Source: Brugia malayi
Taxonomy: Eukaryota; Nematoda; Chromadorea; Rhabditida; Onchocercidae
Assembly (NCBI RefSeq): GCF_000002995.4
Contig: NW_025062367.1
Location: forward strand, 1-20,634
Length of the DNA stretch: 20,634 nucleotides
Direction of reading: 5' to 3'
Below, piece by piece: positions 1-9,126 of this stretch. Position 1 is the first letter of the stretch, and every line of letters starts with the position of its first letter. The notes under the pieces were generated by a model, which saw only the letters and a list, made by a program, of their open reading frames with translations, did not search any database and was not told the origin of the DNA. The position numbers and the translations under genes were made by a program.

Positions 1-153
1 AAATTTAAATTCAAATTTAAATTTTGAATTTTTTAAAAAATTTTAAAATTTGTTATAGTTTTCTTACATTAGACAAGGAATTGGTTCCAATTTATCAATT
101 TAATTCTAATTAAGTGCCAAAACTACTAAAAAAAGCTTATTTTGAAATTAATT
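1..153. repeat. Partial satellite unit at left edge, with extra differences
   Basis: This is the last half of a unit, beginning inside the A+T tract. Against the consensus it has one extra A in the A-run near 35-40, one A lost in AAGGAATTGG, T to C at 88, and one T lost in TCAATTTAATTC. Unit 1 just to its right also lacks one T in GATTTAATTC near 293. That density of differences, mostly homopolymer length changes, is far above the interior of the array. It could be a true array margin or sequencing error near a contig end. Confidence 0.9.
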
Positions 154-785
154 GACTATGTTACGTGCATTGTACCAGTGCTGGTCGTATATTGCGTTGT
201 CATTTTATAGTTTAAATATTAAAATACGCTTTTGTAATTAAGTTTTGCGCATAAATTCATCAGCAAAATTAATAAAACTTTCAATTAATCATGATTTAAT
301 TCAATTTAAGAATTTAAATTAAATTTAAATTCAAATTTAAATTTTGAATTTTTTAAAAATTTTAAAATTTGTTATAGTTTTCTTACATTAGACAAGGAAA
401 TTGGTTCTAATTTATCAATTTTAATTCTAATTAAGTGCCAAAACTACTAAAAAAAGCTTATTTTGAATTAATTGACTATGTTACGTGCATTGTACCAGTG
501 CTGGTCGTATATTGCGTTGTCATTTTATAGTTTAAATATTAAAATACGCTTTTGTAATTAAGTTTTGCGCATAAATTCATCAGCAAAATTAATAAAACTT
601 TCAATTAATCATGATTTTAATTCAATTTAAGAATTTAAATTAAATTTAAATTCAAATTTAAATTTTGAATTTTTTAAAAATTTTAAAATTTGTTATAGTT
701 TTCTTACATTAGACAAGGAAATTGGTTCTAATTTATCAATTTTAATTCTAATTAAGTGCCAAAACTACTAAAAAAAGCTTATTTT

Positions 786-1268
786 GAACTAATTGACTAT
801 GTTACGTGCATTGTACCAGTGCTGGTCGTATATTGCGTTGTCATTTTATAGTTTAAATATTAAAATACGCTTTTGTAATTAAGTTTTGCGCATAAATTCA
901 TCAGCAAAATTAATAAAACTTTCAATTAATCATGATTTTAATTCAATTTAAGAATTTAAATTAAATTCAAATTTAAATTTTGAATTTTTTAAAAATTTTA
1001 AAATTTGTTATAGTTTTCTTACATTAGACAAGGAAATTGGTTCTAATTTATCAATTTTAATTCTAATTAAGTGCCAAAACTACTAAAAAAAGCTTATTTT
1101 GAACCTAATTGACTATGTTACGTGCATTGTACCAGTGCTGGTCGTATATTGCGTTGTCATTTTATAGTTTAAATATTAAAATACGCTTTTGTAATTAAGT
1201 TTTGCGCATAAATTCATCAGCAAAATTAATAAAACTTTCAATTAATCATGATTTTAATTCAATTTAAG
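786..1268. repeat. Duplicated marker block, left copy (units 3-4)
   Basis: This block carries the rare junction AAC, allele C, the tract GAATTTAAATTAAATTC, then junction AACC and allele C. The same ordered set recurs at 3995-4477, offset exactly 3209 bases (ten units). The match stops at the next tract, which is full length here but five bases shorter in the other copy. Several independent markers in one order make chance recurrence unlikely and point to duplication or conversion over about ten units. Confidence 0.7.
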
Positions 1269-1432
1269 AATTTAAATTAAATTTAAATTCAAATTTAAAT
1301 TTTGAATTTTTTAAAAATTTTAAAATTTGTTATAGTTTTCTTACATTAGACAAGGAAATTGGTTCTAATTTATCAATTTTAATTCTAATTAAGTGCCAAA
1401 ACTACTAAAAAAAGCTTATTTTGAACTTAATT

Positions 1433-1482
1433 GACTATGTTACGTGCATTGTACCAGTGCTGGTCGTATATTGCGTTGTCAT
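1433..1482. other. G+C-richer unit core with dyad ACCAG-TG-CTGGT (shown in unit 5)
   Basis: In every unit the first 50 bases stand out from the rest: about 44% G+C against about 16% in the remainder. Within the core lies a 12-base dyad of two five-base arms around TG (1453-1464 in this copy). The core carries three of the unit's five CpGs: ACGT, the CG of GGTCGTA, and the variable one at base 42. It varies little from copy to copy apart from the C/T site at base 42 and a single-C insertion just after the dyad. A dyad in the most complex part of a satellite unit is a natural place for a sequence-specific DNA-binding protein. It does not match the CENP-B box as I know it. Binding is inference only. 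Confidence 0.6.
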
Positions 1483-1589
1483 TTTATAGTTTAAATATTA
1501 AAATACGCTTTTGTAATTAAGTTTTGCGCATAAATTCATCAGCAAAATTAATAAAACTTTCAATTAATCATGATTTTAATTCAATTTAA

Positions 1590-1651
1590 GAATTTAAATT
1601 AAATTTAAATTCAAATTTAAATTTTGAATTTTTTAAAAATTTTAAAATTTG
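1590..1651. repeat. A+T palindrome tract, site of unit-length variation (shown in unit 5)
   Basis: This stretch runs from GAATTT to AAATTTG and is built from overlapping self-complementary words: AAATTTAAATTT, GAATTTAAATTC (a perfect 12-base palindrome in short copies) and AAATTTTAAAATTT. Long A and T runs make cruciform formation, easy melting and poor nucleosome wrapping plausible; that is inference. Almost all length differences between units sit between GAATTT and AAATTC here. The full form has 23 bases from GAATTT to AAATTC. Shorter forms are GAATTTAAATTTAAATTC (minus 5), GAATTTAAATTAAATTC (minus 6) and GAATTTAAATTC (minus 11). One- and two-base losses are also seen, for example after units 31, 38, 48, 52 and 60. 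Replication slippage between AAATTT words explains the steps. Confidence 0.9.
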
Positions 1652-2996
1652 TTATAGTTTTCTTACATTAGACAAGGAAATTGGTTCTAATTTATCAATT
1701 TTAATTCTAATTAAGTGCCAAAACTACTAAAAAAAGCTTATTTTGAACCTAATTGACTATGTTACGTGCATTGTACCAGTGCTGGTCGTATATTGCGTTG
1801 TCATTTTATAGTTTAAATATTAAAATACGCTTTTGTAATTAAGTTTTGCGCATAAATTCATCAGCAAAATTAATAAAACTTTCAATTAATCATGATTTTA
1901 ATTCAATTTAAGAATTTAAATTAAATTTAAATTCAAATTTAAATTTTGAATTTTTTAAAAATTTTAAAATTTGTTATAGTTTTCTTACATTAGACAAGGA
2001 AATTGGTTCTAATTTATCAATTTTAATTCTAATTAAGTGCCAAAACTACTAAAAAAAGCTTATTTTGAAATTAATTGACTATGTTACGTGCATTGTACCA
2101 GTGCTGGTCGTATATTGTGTTGTCATTTTATAGTTTAAATATTAAAATACGCTTTTGTAATTAAGTTTTGCGCATAAATTCATCAGCAAAATTAATAAAA
2201 CTTTCAATTAATCATGATTTTAATTCAATTTAAGAATTTAAATTAAATTTAAATTCAAATTTAAATTTTGAATTTTTTAAAAATTTTAAAATTTGTTATA
2301 GTTTTCTTACATTAGACAAGGAAATTGGTTCTAATTTATCAATTTTAATTCTAATTAAGTGCCAAAACTACTAAAAAAAGCTTATTTTGAAACTAATTGA
2401 CTATGTTACGTGCATTGTACCAGTGCTGGTCGTATATTGCGTTGTCATTTTATAGTTTAAATATTAAAATACGCTTTTGTAATTAAGTTTTGCGCATAAA
2501 TTCATCAGCAAAATTAATAAAACTTTCAATTAATCATGATTTTAATTCAATTTAAGAATTTAAATTAAATTTAAATTCAAATTTAAATTTTGAATTTTTT
2601 AAAAATTTTAAAATTTGTTATAGTTTTCTTACATTAGACAAGGAAATTGGTTCTAATTTATCAATTTTAATTCTAATTAAGTGCCAAAACTACTAAAAAA
2701 AGCTTATTTTGAAATTAATTGACTATGTTACGTGCATTGTACCAGTGCTGGTCGTATATTGTGTTGTCATTTTATAGTTTAAATATTAAAATACGCTTTT
2801 GTAATTAAGTTTTGCGCATAAATTCATCAGCAAAATTAATAAAACTTTCAATTAATCATGATTTTAATTCAATTTAAGAATTTAAATTAAATTTAAATTC
2901 AAATTTAAATTTTGAATTTTTTAAAAATTTTAAAATTTGTTATAGTTTTCTTACATTAGACAAGGAAATTGGTTCTAATTTATCAATTTTAATTCT

Positions 2997-3043
2997 AATT
3001 AAGTGCCAAAACTACTAAAAAAAGCTTATTTTGGCACTTAATT
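2997..3043. repeat. Perfect 15-base inverted repeat, 17-base loop (unique to unit 10 junction)
   Basis: The left arm AATTAAGTGCCAAAA (2997-3011) and the right arm TTTTGGCACTTAATT (3029-3043) are exact reverse complements around a 17-base loop that contains the HindIII site. The left arm is near-constant across the array. The right arm is complete only here; the other 64 junctions carry degenerate versions (AAAT, AACT, AACC and others in place of GCACT), so the dyad is imperfect elsewhere. The perfect copy is either a retained ancestral state or a new repair event in which the right arm was copied from the left through a hairpin. No terminator role is proposed. Confidence 0.9.
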
Positions 3044-3994
3044 GACTATGTTACGTGCATTGTACCAGTGCTGGTCGTATATTGCGTTGTCATTTTATAG
3101 TTTAAATATTAAAATACGCTTTTGTAATTAAGTTTTGCGCATAAATTCATCAGCAAAATTAATAAAACTTTCAATTAATCATGATTTTAATTCAATTTAA
3201 GAATTTAAATTAAATTTAAATTCAAATTTAAATTTTGAATTTTTTAAAAATTTTAAAATTTGTTATAGTTTTCTTACATTAGACAAGGAAATTGGTTCTA
3301 ATTTATCAATTTTAATTCTAATTAAGTGCCAAAACTACTAAAAAAAGCTTATTTTGAAATTAATTGACTATGTTACGTGCATTGTACCAGTGCTGGTCGT
3401 ATATTGTGTTGTCATTTTATAGTTTAAATATTAAAATACGCTTTTGTAATTAAGTTTTGCGCATAAATTCATCAGCAAAATTAATAAAACTTTCAATTAA
3501 TCATGATTTTAATTCAATTTAAGAATTTAAATTTAAATTCAAATTTAAATTTTGAATTTTTTAAAAATTTTAAAATTTGTTATAGTTTTCTTACATTAGA
3601 CAAGGAAATTGGTTCTAATTTATCAATTTTAATTCTAATTAAGTGCCAAAACTACTAAAAAAAGCTTATTTTGAACTTAATTGACTATGTTACGTGCATT
3701 GTACCAGTGCTGGTCGTATATTGTGTTGTCATTTTATAGTTTAAATATTAAAATACGCTTTTGTAATTAAGTTTTGCGCATAAATTCATCAGCAAAATTA
3801 ATAAAACTTTCAATTAATCATGATTTTAATTCAATTTAAGAATTTAAATTAAATTTAAATTCAAATTTAAATTTTGAATTTTTTAAAAATTTTAAAATTT
3901 GTTATAGTTTTCTTACATTAGACAAGGAAATTGGTTCTAATTTATCAATTTTAATTCTAATTAAGTGCCAAAACTACTAAAAAAAGCTTATTTT

Positions 3995-4477
3995 GAACTA
4001 ATTGACTATGTTACGTGCATTGTACCAGTGCTGGTCGTATATTGCGTTGTCATTTTATAGTTTAAATATTAAAATACGCTTTTGTAATTAAGTTTTGCGC
4101 ATAAATTCATCAGCAAAATTAATAAAACTTTCAATTAATCATGATTTTAATTCAATTTAAGAATTTAAATTAAATTCAAATTTAAATTTTGAATTTTTTA
4201 AAAATTTTAAAATTTGTTATAGTTTTCTTACATTAGACAAGGAAATTGGTTCTAATTTATCAATTTTAATTCTAATTAAGTGCCAAAACTACTAAAAAAA
4301 GCTTATTTTGAACCTAATTGACTATGTTACGTGCATTGTACCAGTGCTGGTCGTATATTGCGTTGTCATTTTATAGTTTAAATATTAAAATACGCTTTTG
4401 TAATTAAGTTTTGCGCATAAATTCATCAGCAAAATTAATAAAACTTTCAATTAATCATGATTTTAATTCAATTTAAG
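3995..4477. repeat. Duplicated marker block, right copy (units 13-14)
   Basis: This is the second occurrence of the AAC-C-short tract-AACC-C string found at 786-1268, shifted by 3209 bases. Upstream the flanking units differ (unit 2 is AAT with C, unit 12 is AACT with T), so the shared segment is limited to roughly one and a half units plus any indistinguishable flank. These are the only two AAC junctions in the window. Confidence 0.7.
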
Positions 4478-5597
4478 AATTTAAATTTAAATTCAAATTT
4501 AAATTTTGAATTTTTTAAAAATTTTAAAATTTGTTATAGTTTTCTTACATTAGACAAGGAAATTGGTTCTAATTTATCAATTTTAATTCTAATTAAGTGC
4601 CAAAACTACTAAAAAAAGCTTATTTTGAAATTAATTGACTATGTTACGTGCATTGTACCAGTGCTGGTCGTATATTGTGTTGTCATTTTATAGTTTAAAT
4701 ATTAAAATACGCTTTTGTAATTAAGTTTTGCGCATAAATTCATCAGCAAAATTAATAAAACTTTCAATTAATCATGATTTTAATTCAATTTAAGAATTTA
4801 AATTTAAATTCAAATTTAAATTTTGAATTTTTTAAAAATTTTAAAATTTGTTATAGTTTTCTTACATTAGACAAGGAAATTGGTTCTAATTTATCAATTT
4901 TAATTCTAATTAAGTGCCAAAACTACTAAAAAAAGCTTATTTTGAAACTAATTGACTATGTTACGTGCATTGTACCAGTGCTGGTCGTATATTGTGTTGT
5001 CATTTTATAGTTTAAATATTAAAATACGCTTTTGTAATTAAGTTTTGCGCATAAATTCATCAGCAAAATTAATAAAACTTTCAATTAATCATGATTTTAA
5101 TTCAATTTAAGAATTTAAATTAAATTTAAATTCAAATTTAAATTTTGAATTTTTTAAAAATTTTAAAATTTGTTATAGTTTTCTTACATTAGACAAGGAA
5201 ATTGGTTCTAATTTATCAATTTTAATTCTAATTAAGTGCCAAAACTACTAAAAAAAGCTTATTTTGAAATTAATTGACTATGTTACGTGCATTGTACCAG
5301 TGCTGGTCGTATATTGCGTTGTCATTTTATAGTTTAAATATTAAAATACGCTTTTGTAATTAAGTTTTGCGCATAAATTCATCAGCAAAATTAATAAAAC
5401 TTTCAATTAATCATGATTTTAATTCAATTTAAGAATTTAAATTAAATTTAAATTCAAATTTAAATTTTGAATTTTTTAAAAATTTTAAAATTTGTTATAG
5501 TTTTCTTACATTAGACAAGGAAATTGGTTCTAATTTATCAATTTTAATTCTAATTAAGTGCCAAAACTACTAAAAAAAGCTTATTTTGAAATTAATT

Positions 5598-6230
5598 GAC
5601 TATGTTACGTGCATTGTACCAGTGCTGGTCGTATATTGCGTTGTCATTTTATAGTTTAAATATTAAAATACGCTTTTGTAATTAAGTTTTGCGCATAAAT
5701 TCATCAGCAAAATTAATAAAACTTTCAATTAATCATGATTTTAATTCAATTTAAGAATTTAAATTAAATTAAATTCAAATTTAAATTTTGAATTTTTTAA
5801 AAATTTTAAAATTTGTTATAGTTTTCTTACATTAGACAAGGAAATTGGTTCTAATTTATCAATTTTAATTCTAATTAAGTGCCAAAACTACTAAAAAAAG
5901 CTTATTTTGAAATTAATTGACTATGTTACGTGCATTGTACCAGTGCTGGTCGTATATTGTGTTGTCATTTTATAGTTTAAATATTAAAATACGCTTTTGT
6001 AATTAAGTTTTGCGCATAAATTCATCAGCAAAATTAATAAAACTTTCAATTAATCATGATTTTAATTCAATTTAAGAATTTAAATTAAATTTAAATTCAA
6101 ATTTAAATTTTGAATTTTTTAAAAATTTTAAAATTTGTTATAGTTTTCTTACATTAGACAAGGAAATTGGTTCTAATTTATCAATTTTAATTCTAATTAA
6201 GTGCCAAAACTACTAAAAAAAGCTTATTTT
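5598..6230. repeat. Second duplicated block, left copy (units 18-19)
   Basis: Unit 18 (allele C) has a tract with one base lost, TAAATTAAATTAAATTC (5760-5776), followed by unit 19 with AAAT and T. The same rare tract and the same C-then-T order occur at 8484-9116 (units 27-28), offset 2886 bases or nine units. Support rests on the rare tract plus two common alleles, so it is weaker than for the block at 786-1268. Confidence 0.55.
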
Positions 6231-7519
6231 GAAACTAATTGACTATGTTACGTGCATTGTACCAGTGCTGGTCGTATATTGCGTTGTCATTTTATAGTTT
6301 AAATATTAAAATACGCTTTTGTAATTAAGTTTTGCGCATAAATTCATCAGCAAAATTAATAAAACTTTCAATTAATCATGATTTTAATTCAATTTAAGAA
6401 TTTAAATTAAATTTAAATTCAAATTTAAATTTTGAATTTTTTAAAAATTTTAAAATTTGTTATAGTTTTCTTACATTAGACAAGGAAATTGGTTCTAATT
6501 TATCAATTTTAATTCTAATTAAGTGCCAAAACTACTAAAAAAAGCTTATTTTGAAACTAATTGACTATGTTACGTGCATTGTACCAGTGCTGGTCGTATA
6601 TTGCGTTGTCATTTTATAGTTTAAATATTAAAATACGCTTTTGTAATTAAGTTTTGCGCATAAATTCATCAGCAAAATTAATAAAACTTTCAATTAATCA
6701 TGATTTTAATTCAATTTAAGAATTTAAATTAAATTTAAATTCAAATTTAAATTTTGAATTTTTTAAAAATTTTAAAATTTGTTATAGTTTTCTTACATTA
6801 GACAAGGAAATTGGTTCTAATTTATCAATTTTAATTCTAATTAAGTGCCAAAACTACTAAAAAAAGCTTATTTTGAAACTAATTGACTATGTTACGTGCA
6901 TTGTACCAGTGCTGGTCGTATATTGCGTTGTCATTTTATAGTTTAAATATTAAAATACGCTTTTGTAATTAAGTTTTGCGCATAAATTCATCAGCAAAAT
7001 TAATAAAACTTTCAATTAATCATGATTTTAATTCAATTTAAGAATTTAAATTAAATTTAAATTCAAATTTAAATTTTGAATTTTTTAAAAATTTTAAAAT
7101 TTGTTATAGTTTTCTTACATTAGACAAGGAAATTGGTTCTAATTTATCAATTTTAATTCTAATTAAGTGCCAAAACTACTAAAAAAAGCTTATTTTGAAA
7201 CTAATTGACTATGTTACGTGCATTGTACCAGTGCTGGTCGTATATTGCGTTGTCATTTTATAGTTTAAATATTAAAATACGCTTTTGTAATTAAGTTTTG
7301 CGCATAAATTCATCAGCAAAATTAATAAAACTTTCAATTAATCATGATTTTAATTCAATTTAAGAATTTAAATTAAATTTAAATTCAAATTTAAATTTTG
7401 AATTTTTTAAAAATTTTAAAATTTGTTATAGTTTTCTTACATTAGACAAGGAAATTGGTTCTAATTTATCAATTTTAATTCTAATTAAGTGCCAAAACTA
7501 CTAAAAAAAGCTTATTTTG
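6231..7519. repeat. Four-unit homogeneous run (units 20-23)
   Basis: Units 20 to 23 follow each other at exactly 322 bases and share the uncommon junction AAAC, the C allele at base 42 and full-length tracts. I read no differences among them. Elsewhere AAAC occurs only in units 8 and 16. A run of four consecutive copies of a rare type is the expected footprint of a recent local tandem expansion from one unit, for example by slipped or unequal exchange. Confidence 0.75.
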
Positions 7520-8483
7520 AAATTAATTGACTATGTTACGTGCATTGTACCAGTGCTGGTCGTATATTGTGTTGTCATTTTATAGTTTAAATATTAAAAT
7601 ACGCTTTTGTAATTAAGTTTTGCGCATAAATTCATCAGCAAAATTAATAAAACTTTCAATTAATCATGATTTTAATTCAATTTAAGAATTTAAATTAAAT
7701 TTAAATTCAAATTTAAATTTTGAATTTTTTAAAAATTTTAAAATTTGTTATAGTTTTCTTACATTAGACAAGGAAATTGGTTCTAATTTATCAATTTTAA
7801 TTCTAATTAAGTGCCAAAACTACTAAAAAAAGCTTATTTTGAAATTAATTGACTATGTTACGTGCATTGTACCAGTGCTGGTCGTGTATTGTGTTGTCAT
7901 TTTATAGTTTAAATATTAAAATACGCTTTTGTAATTAAGTTTTGCGCATAAATTCATCAGCAAAATTAATAAAACTTTCAATTAATCATGATTTTAATTC
8001 AATTTAAGAATTTAAATTAAATTTAAATTCAAATTTAAATTTTGAATTTTTTAAAAATTTTAAAATTTGTTATAGTTTTCTTACATTAGACAAGGAAATT
8101 GGTTCTAATTTATCAATTTTAATTCTAATTAAGTGCCAAAACTACTAAAAAAAGCTTATTTTGAAATTAATTGACTATGTTACGTGCATTGTACCAGTGC
8201 TGGTCGTATATTGCGTTGTCATTTTATAGTTTAAATATTAAAATACGCTTTTGTAATTAAGTTTTGCGCATAAATTCATCAGCAAAATTAATAAAACTTT
8301 CAATTAATCATGATTTTAATTCAATTTAAGAATTTAAATTCAAATTTAAATTTTGAATTTTTTAAAAATTTTAAAATTTGTTATAGTTTTCTTACATTAG
8401 ACAAGGAAATTGGTTCTAATTTATCAATTTTAATTCTAATTAAGTGCCAAAACTACTAAAAAAAGCTTATTTTGAAATTAATT

Positions 8484-9116
8484 GACTATGTTACGTGCAT
8501 TGTACCAGTGCTGGTCGTATATTGCGTTGTCATTTTATAGTTTAAATATTAAAATACGCTTTTGTAATTAAGTTTTGCGCATAAATTCATCAGCAAAATT
8601 AATAAAACTTTCAATTAATCATGATTTTAATTCAATTTAAGAATTTAAATTAAATTAAATTCAAATTTAAATTTTGAATTTTTTAAAAATTTTAAAATTT
8701 GTTATAGTTTTCTTACATTAGACAAGGAAATTGGTTCTAATTTATCAATTTTAATTCTAATTAAGTGCCAAAACTACTAAAAAAAGCTTATTTTGAAATT
8801 AATTGACTATGTTACGTGCATTGTACCAGTGCTGGTCGTATATTGTGTTGTCATTTTATAGTTTAAATATTAAAATACGCTTTTGTAATTAAGTTTTGCG
8901 CATAAATTCATCAGCAAAATTAATAAAACTTTCAATTAATCATGATTTTAATTCAATTTAAGAATTTAAATTAAATTTAAATTCAAATTTAAATTTTGAA
9001 TTTTTTAAAAATTTTAAAATTTGTTATAGTTTTCTTACATTAGACAAGGAAATTGGTTCTAATTTATCAATTTTAATTCTAATTAAGTGCCAAAACTACT
9101 AAAAAAAGCTTATTTT
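8484..9116. repeat. Second duplicated block, right copy (units 27-28)
   Basis: This is the partner of 5598-6230 at an offset of 2886 bases. The rare tract lies at 8641-8662. The unit upstream (26) has the shortest tract, unlike unit 17, and the next junction is AACT (unit 29) rather than AAAC (unit 20), so the shared block ends on both sides within about two units. Confidence 0.55.
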
Positions 9117-9126
9117 GAACTTAATT

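Larger units (their letters stand above)
1433..1754. repeat. Representative 322-base satellite unit (unit 5)
   Basis: This copy serves as the reference unit. Bases 1-50 (1433-1482) form a G+C-richer core with 22 G+C of 50. Bases 51-157 are A+T-rich, with TGCGCA and the palindrome AATCATGATT. Bases 158-219 (1590-1651) are the A+T palindrome tract. Bases 220-322 hold TTGTTATAG, ACAAGGAAATTGG, the inverted-repeat arm AATTAAGTGCCAAAA (1709-1723), a HindIII site (1734-1739) and the junction before the next GACTATG at 1755. There are five CpG dinucleotides where about 3.4 are expected from 32 C and 34 G. A weak internal similarity exists: TTTTAATTCAATTTAAG and TTTTAATTCTAATTAAG agree at 15 of 17 bases and lie about 125 bases apart, possibly a relic of an older sub-repeat, or chance in A+T-rich sequence. 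Confidence 0.95.
154..5275. repeat. Units 1-16: mosaic sub-array with mixed junction types and C/T alleles
   Basis: Unit starts: 154, 474, 795, 1111, 1433, 1755, 2077, 2399, 2721, 3044, 3366, 3683, 4004, 4320, 4637, 4954. The junction is written as the bases between TTTTG and TAATTGAC that precede each start. In order these are AAAT, AAT, AAC, AACC, AACT, AACC, AAAT, AAAC, AAAT, GCACT, AAAT, AACT, AAC, AACC, AAAT, AAAC. The base-42 allele in order is C in units 1-6, then T, C, T, C, T, T, C, C, T, T. This is the most diverse part of the array, holding seven of the nine junction types seen, and it alternates C and T units from 7 to 11. Units 1-6 are all C-type. Such diversity suggests less recent homogenisation than further right. 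Confidence 0.9.
5276..9126. repeat. Units 17-28: sub-array including a uniform four-unit run
   Basis: Unit starts: 5276, 5598, 5919, 6241, 6563, 6885, 7207, 7529, 7851, 8173, 8484, 8805. Junctions are AAAT except units 20-23, which are all AAAC. Base-42 alleles in order are C, C, T, C, C, C, C, T, T, C, C, T. The eight units 17 and 19-25 have full-length tracts and 322-base spacing. Unit 18 has the rare tract with one base lost (5755-5776), shared with unit 27 (8641-8662). Unit 26 carries the shortest tract (spacing 311). Unit 25 has a private A to G at 7886, giving CGTGTATT. Confidence 0.9.

Noticed and set aside
1453..1464. Relationship to the Drosophila 1.688 (359-base) satellite
   Set aside because: The only likeness I recall is a shared word of about ten bases, TACCAGTGCT, in opposite context. 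That is too short, and the rest does not resemble it; an alignment would be needed to say more.
1433..1482. CENP-B box in the core
   Set aside because: No match to the essential TTCG...CGGGA pattern on either strand.
1483..1500. Yeast-type origin (ARS) consensus in TTTTATAGTTTA
   Set aside because: The word has an extra G relative to WTTTAYRTTTW. Near matches are expected by chance in 80% A+T sequence.
1438..1521. A 27-codon ATG ORF starting at ATGTTACGTGCATTG in the core of every unit
   Set aside because: It recurs only because the unit recurs. The single-C insertion in units 39, 42, 50, 51 and 53 shifts its frame, there is no sign of codon-level constraint, and no promoter or longer frame supports it.
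2997..3011. TTAA next to GTGCC as a piggyBac-type target site and terminus
   Set aside because: piggyBac-type ends usually begin CCC after TTAA, which is not seen here, and TTAA is common in this A+T-rich unit.
2997..3043. The inverted repeat of unit 10 as a transcription terminator
   Set aside because: The 17-base loop, the lack of any gene upstream and the satellite setting make a hairpin terminator implausible.
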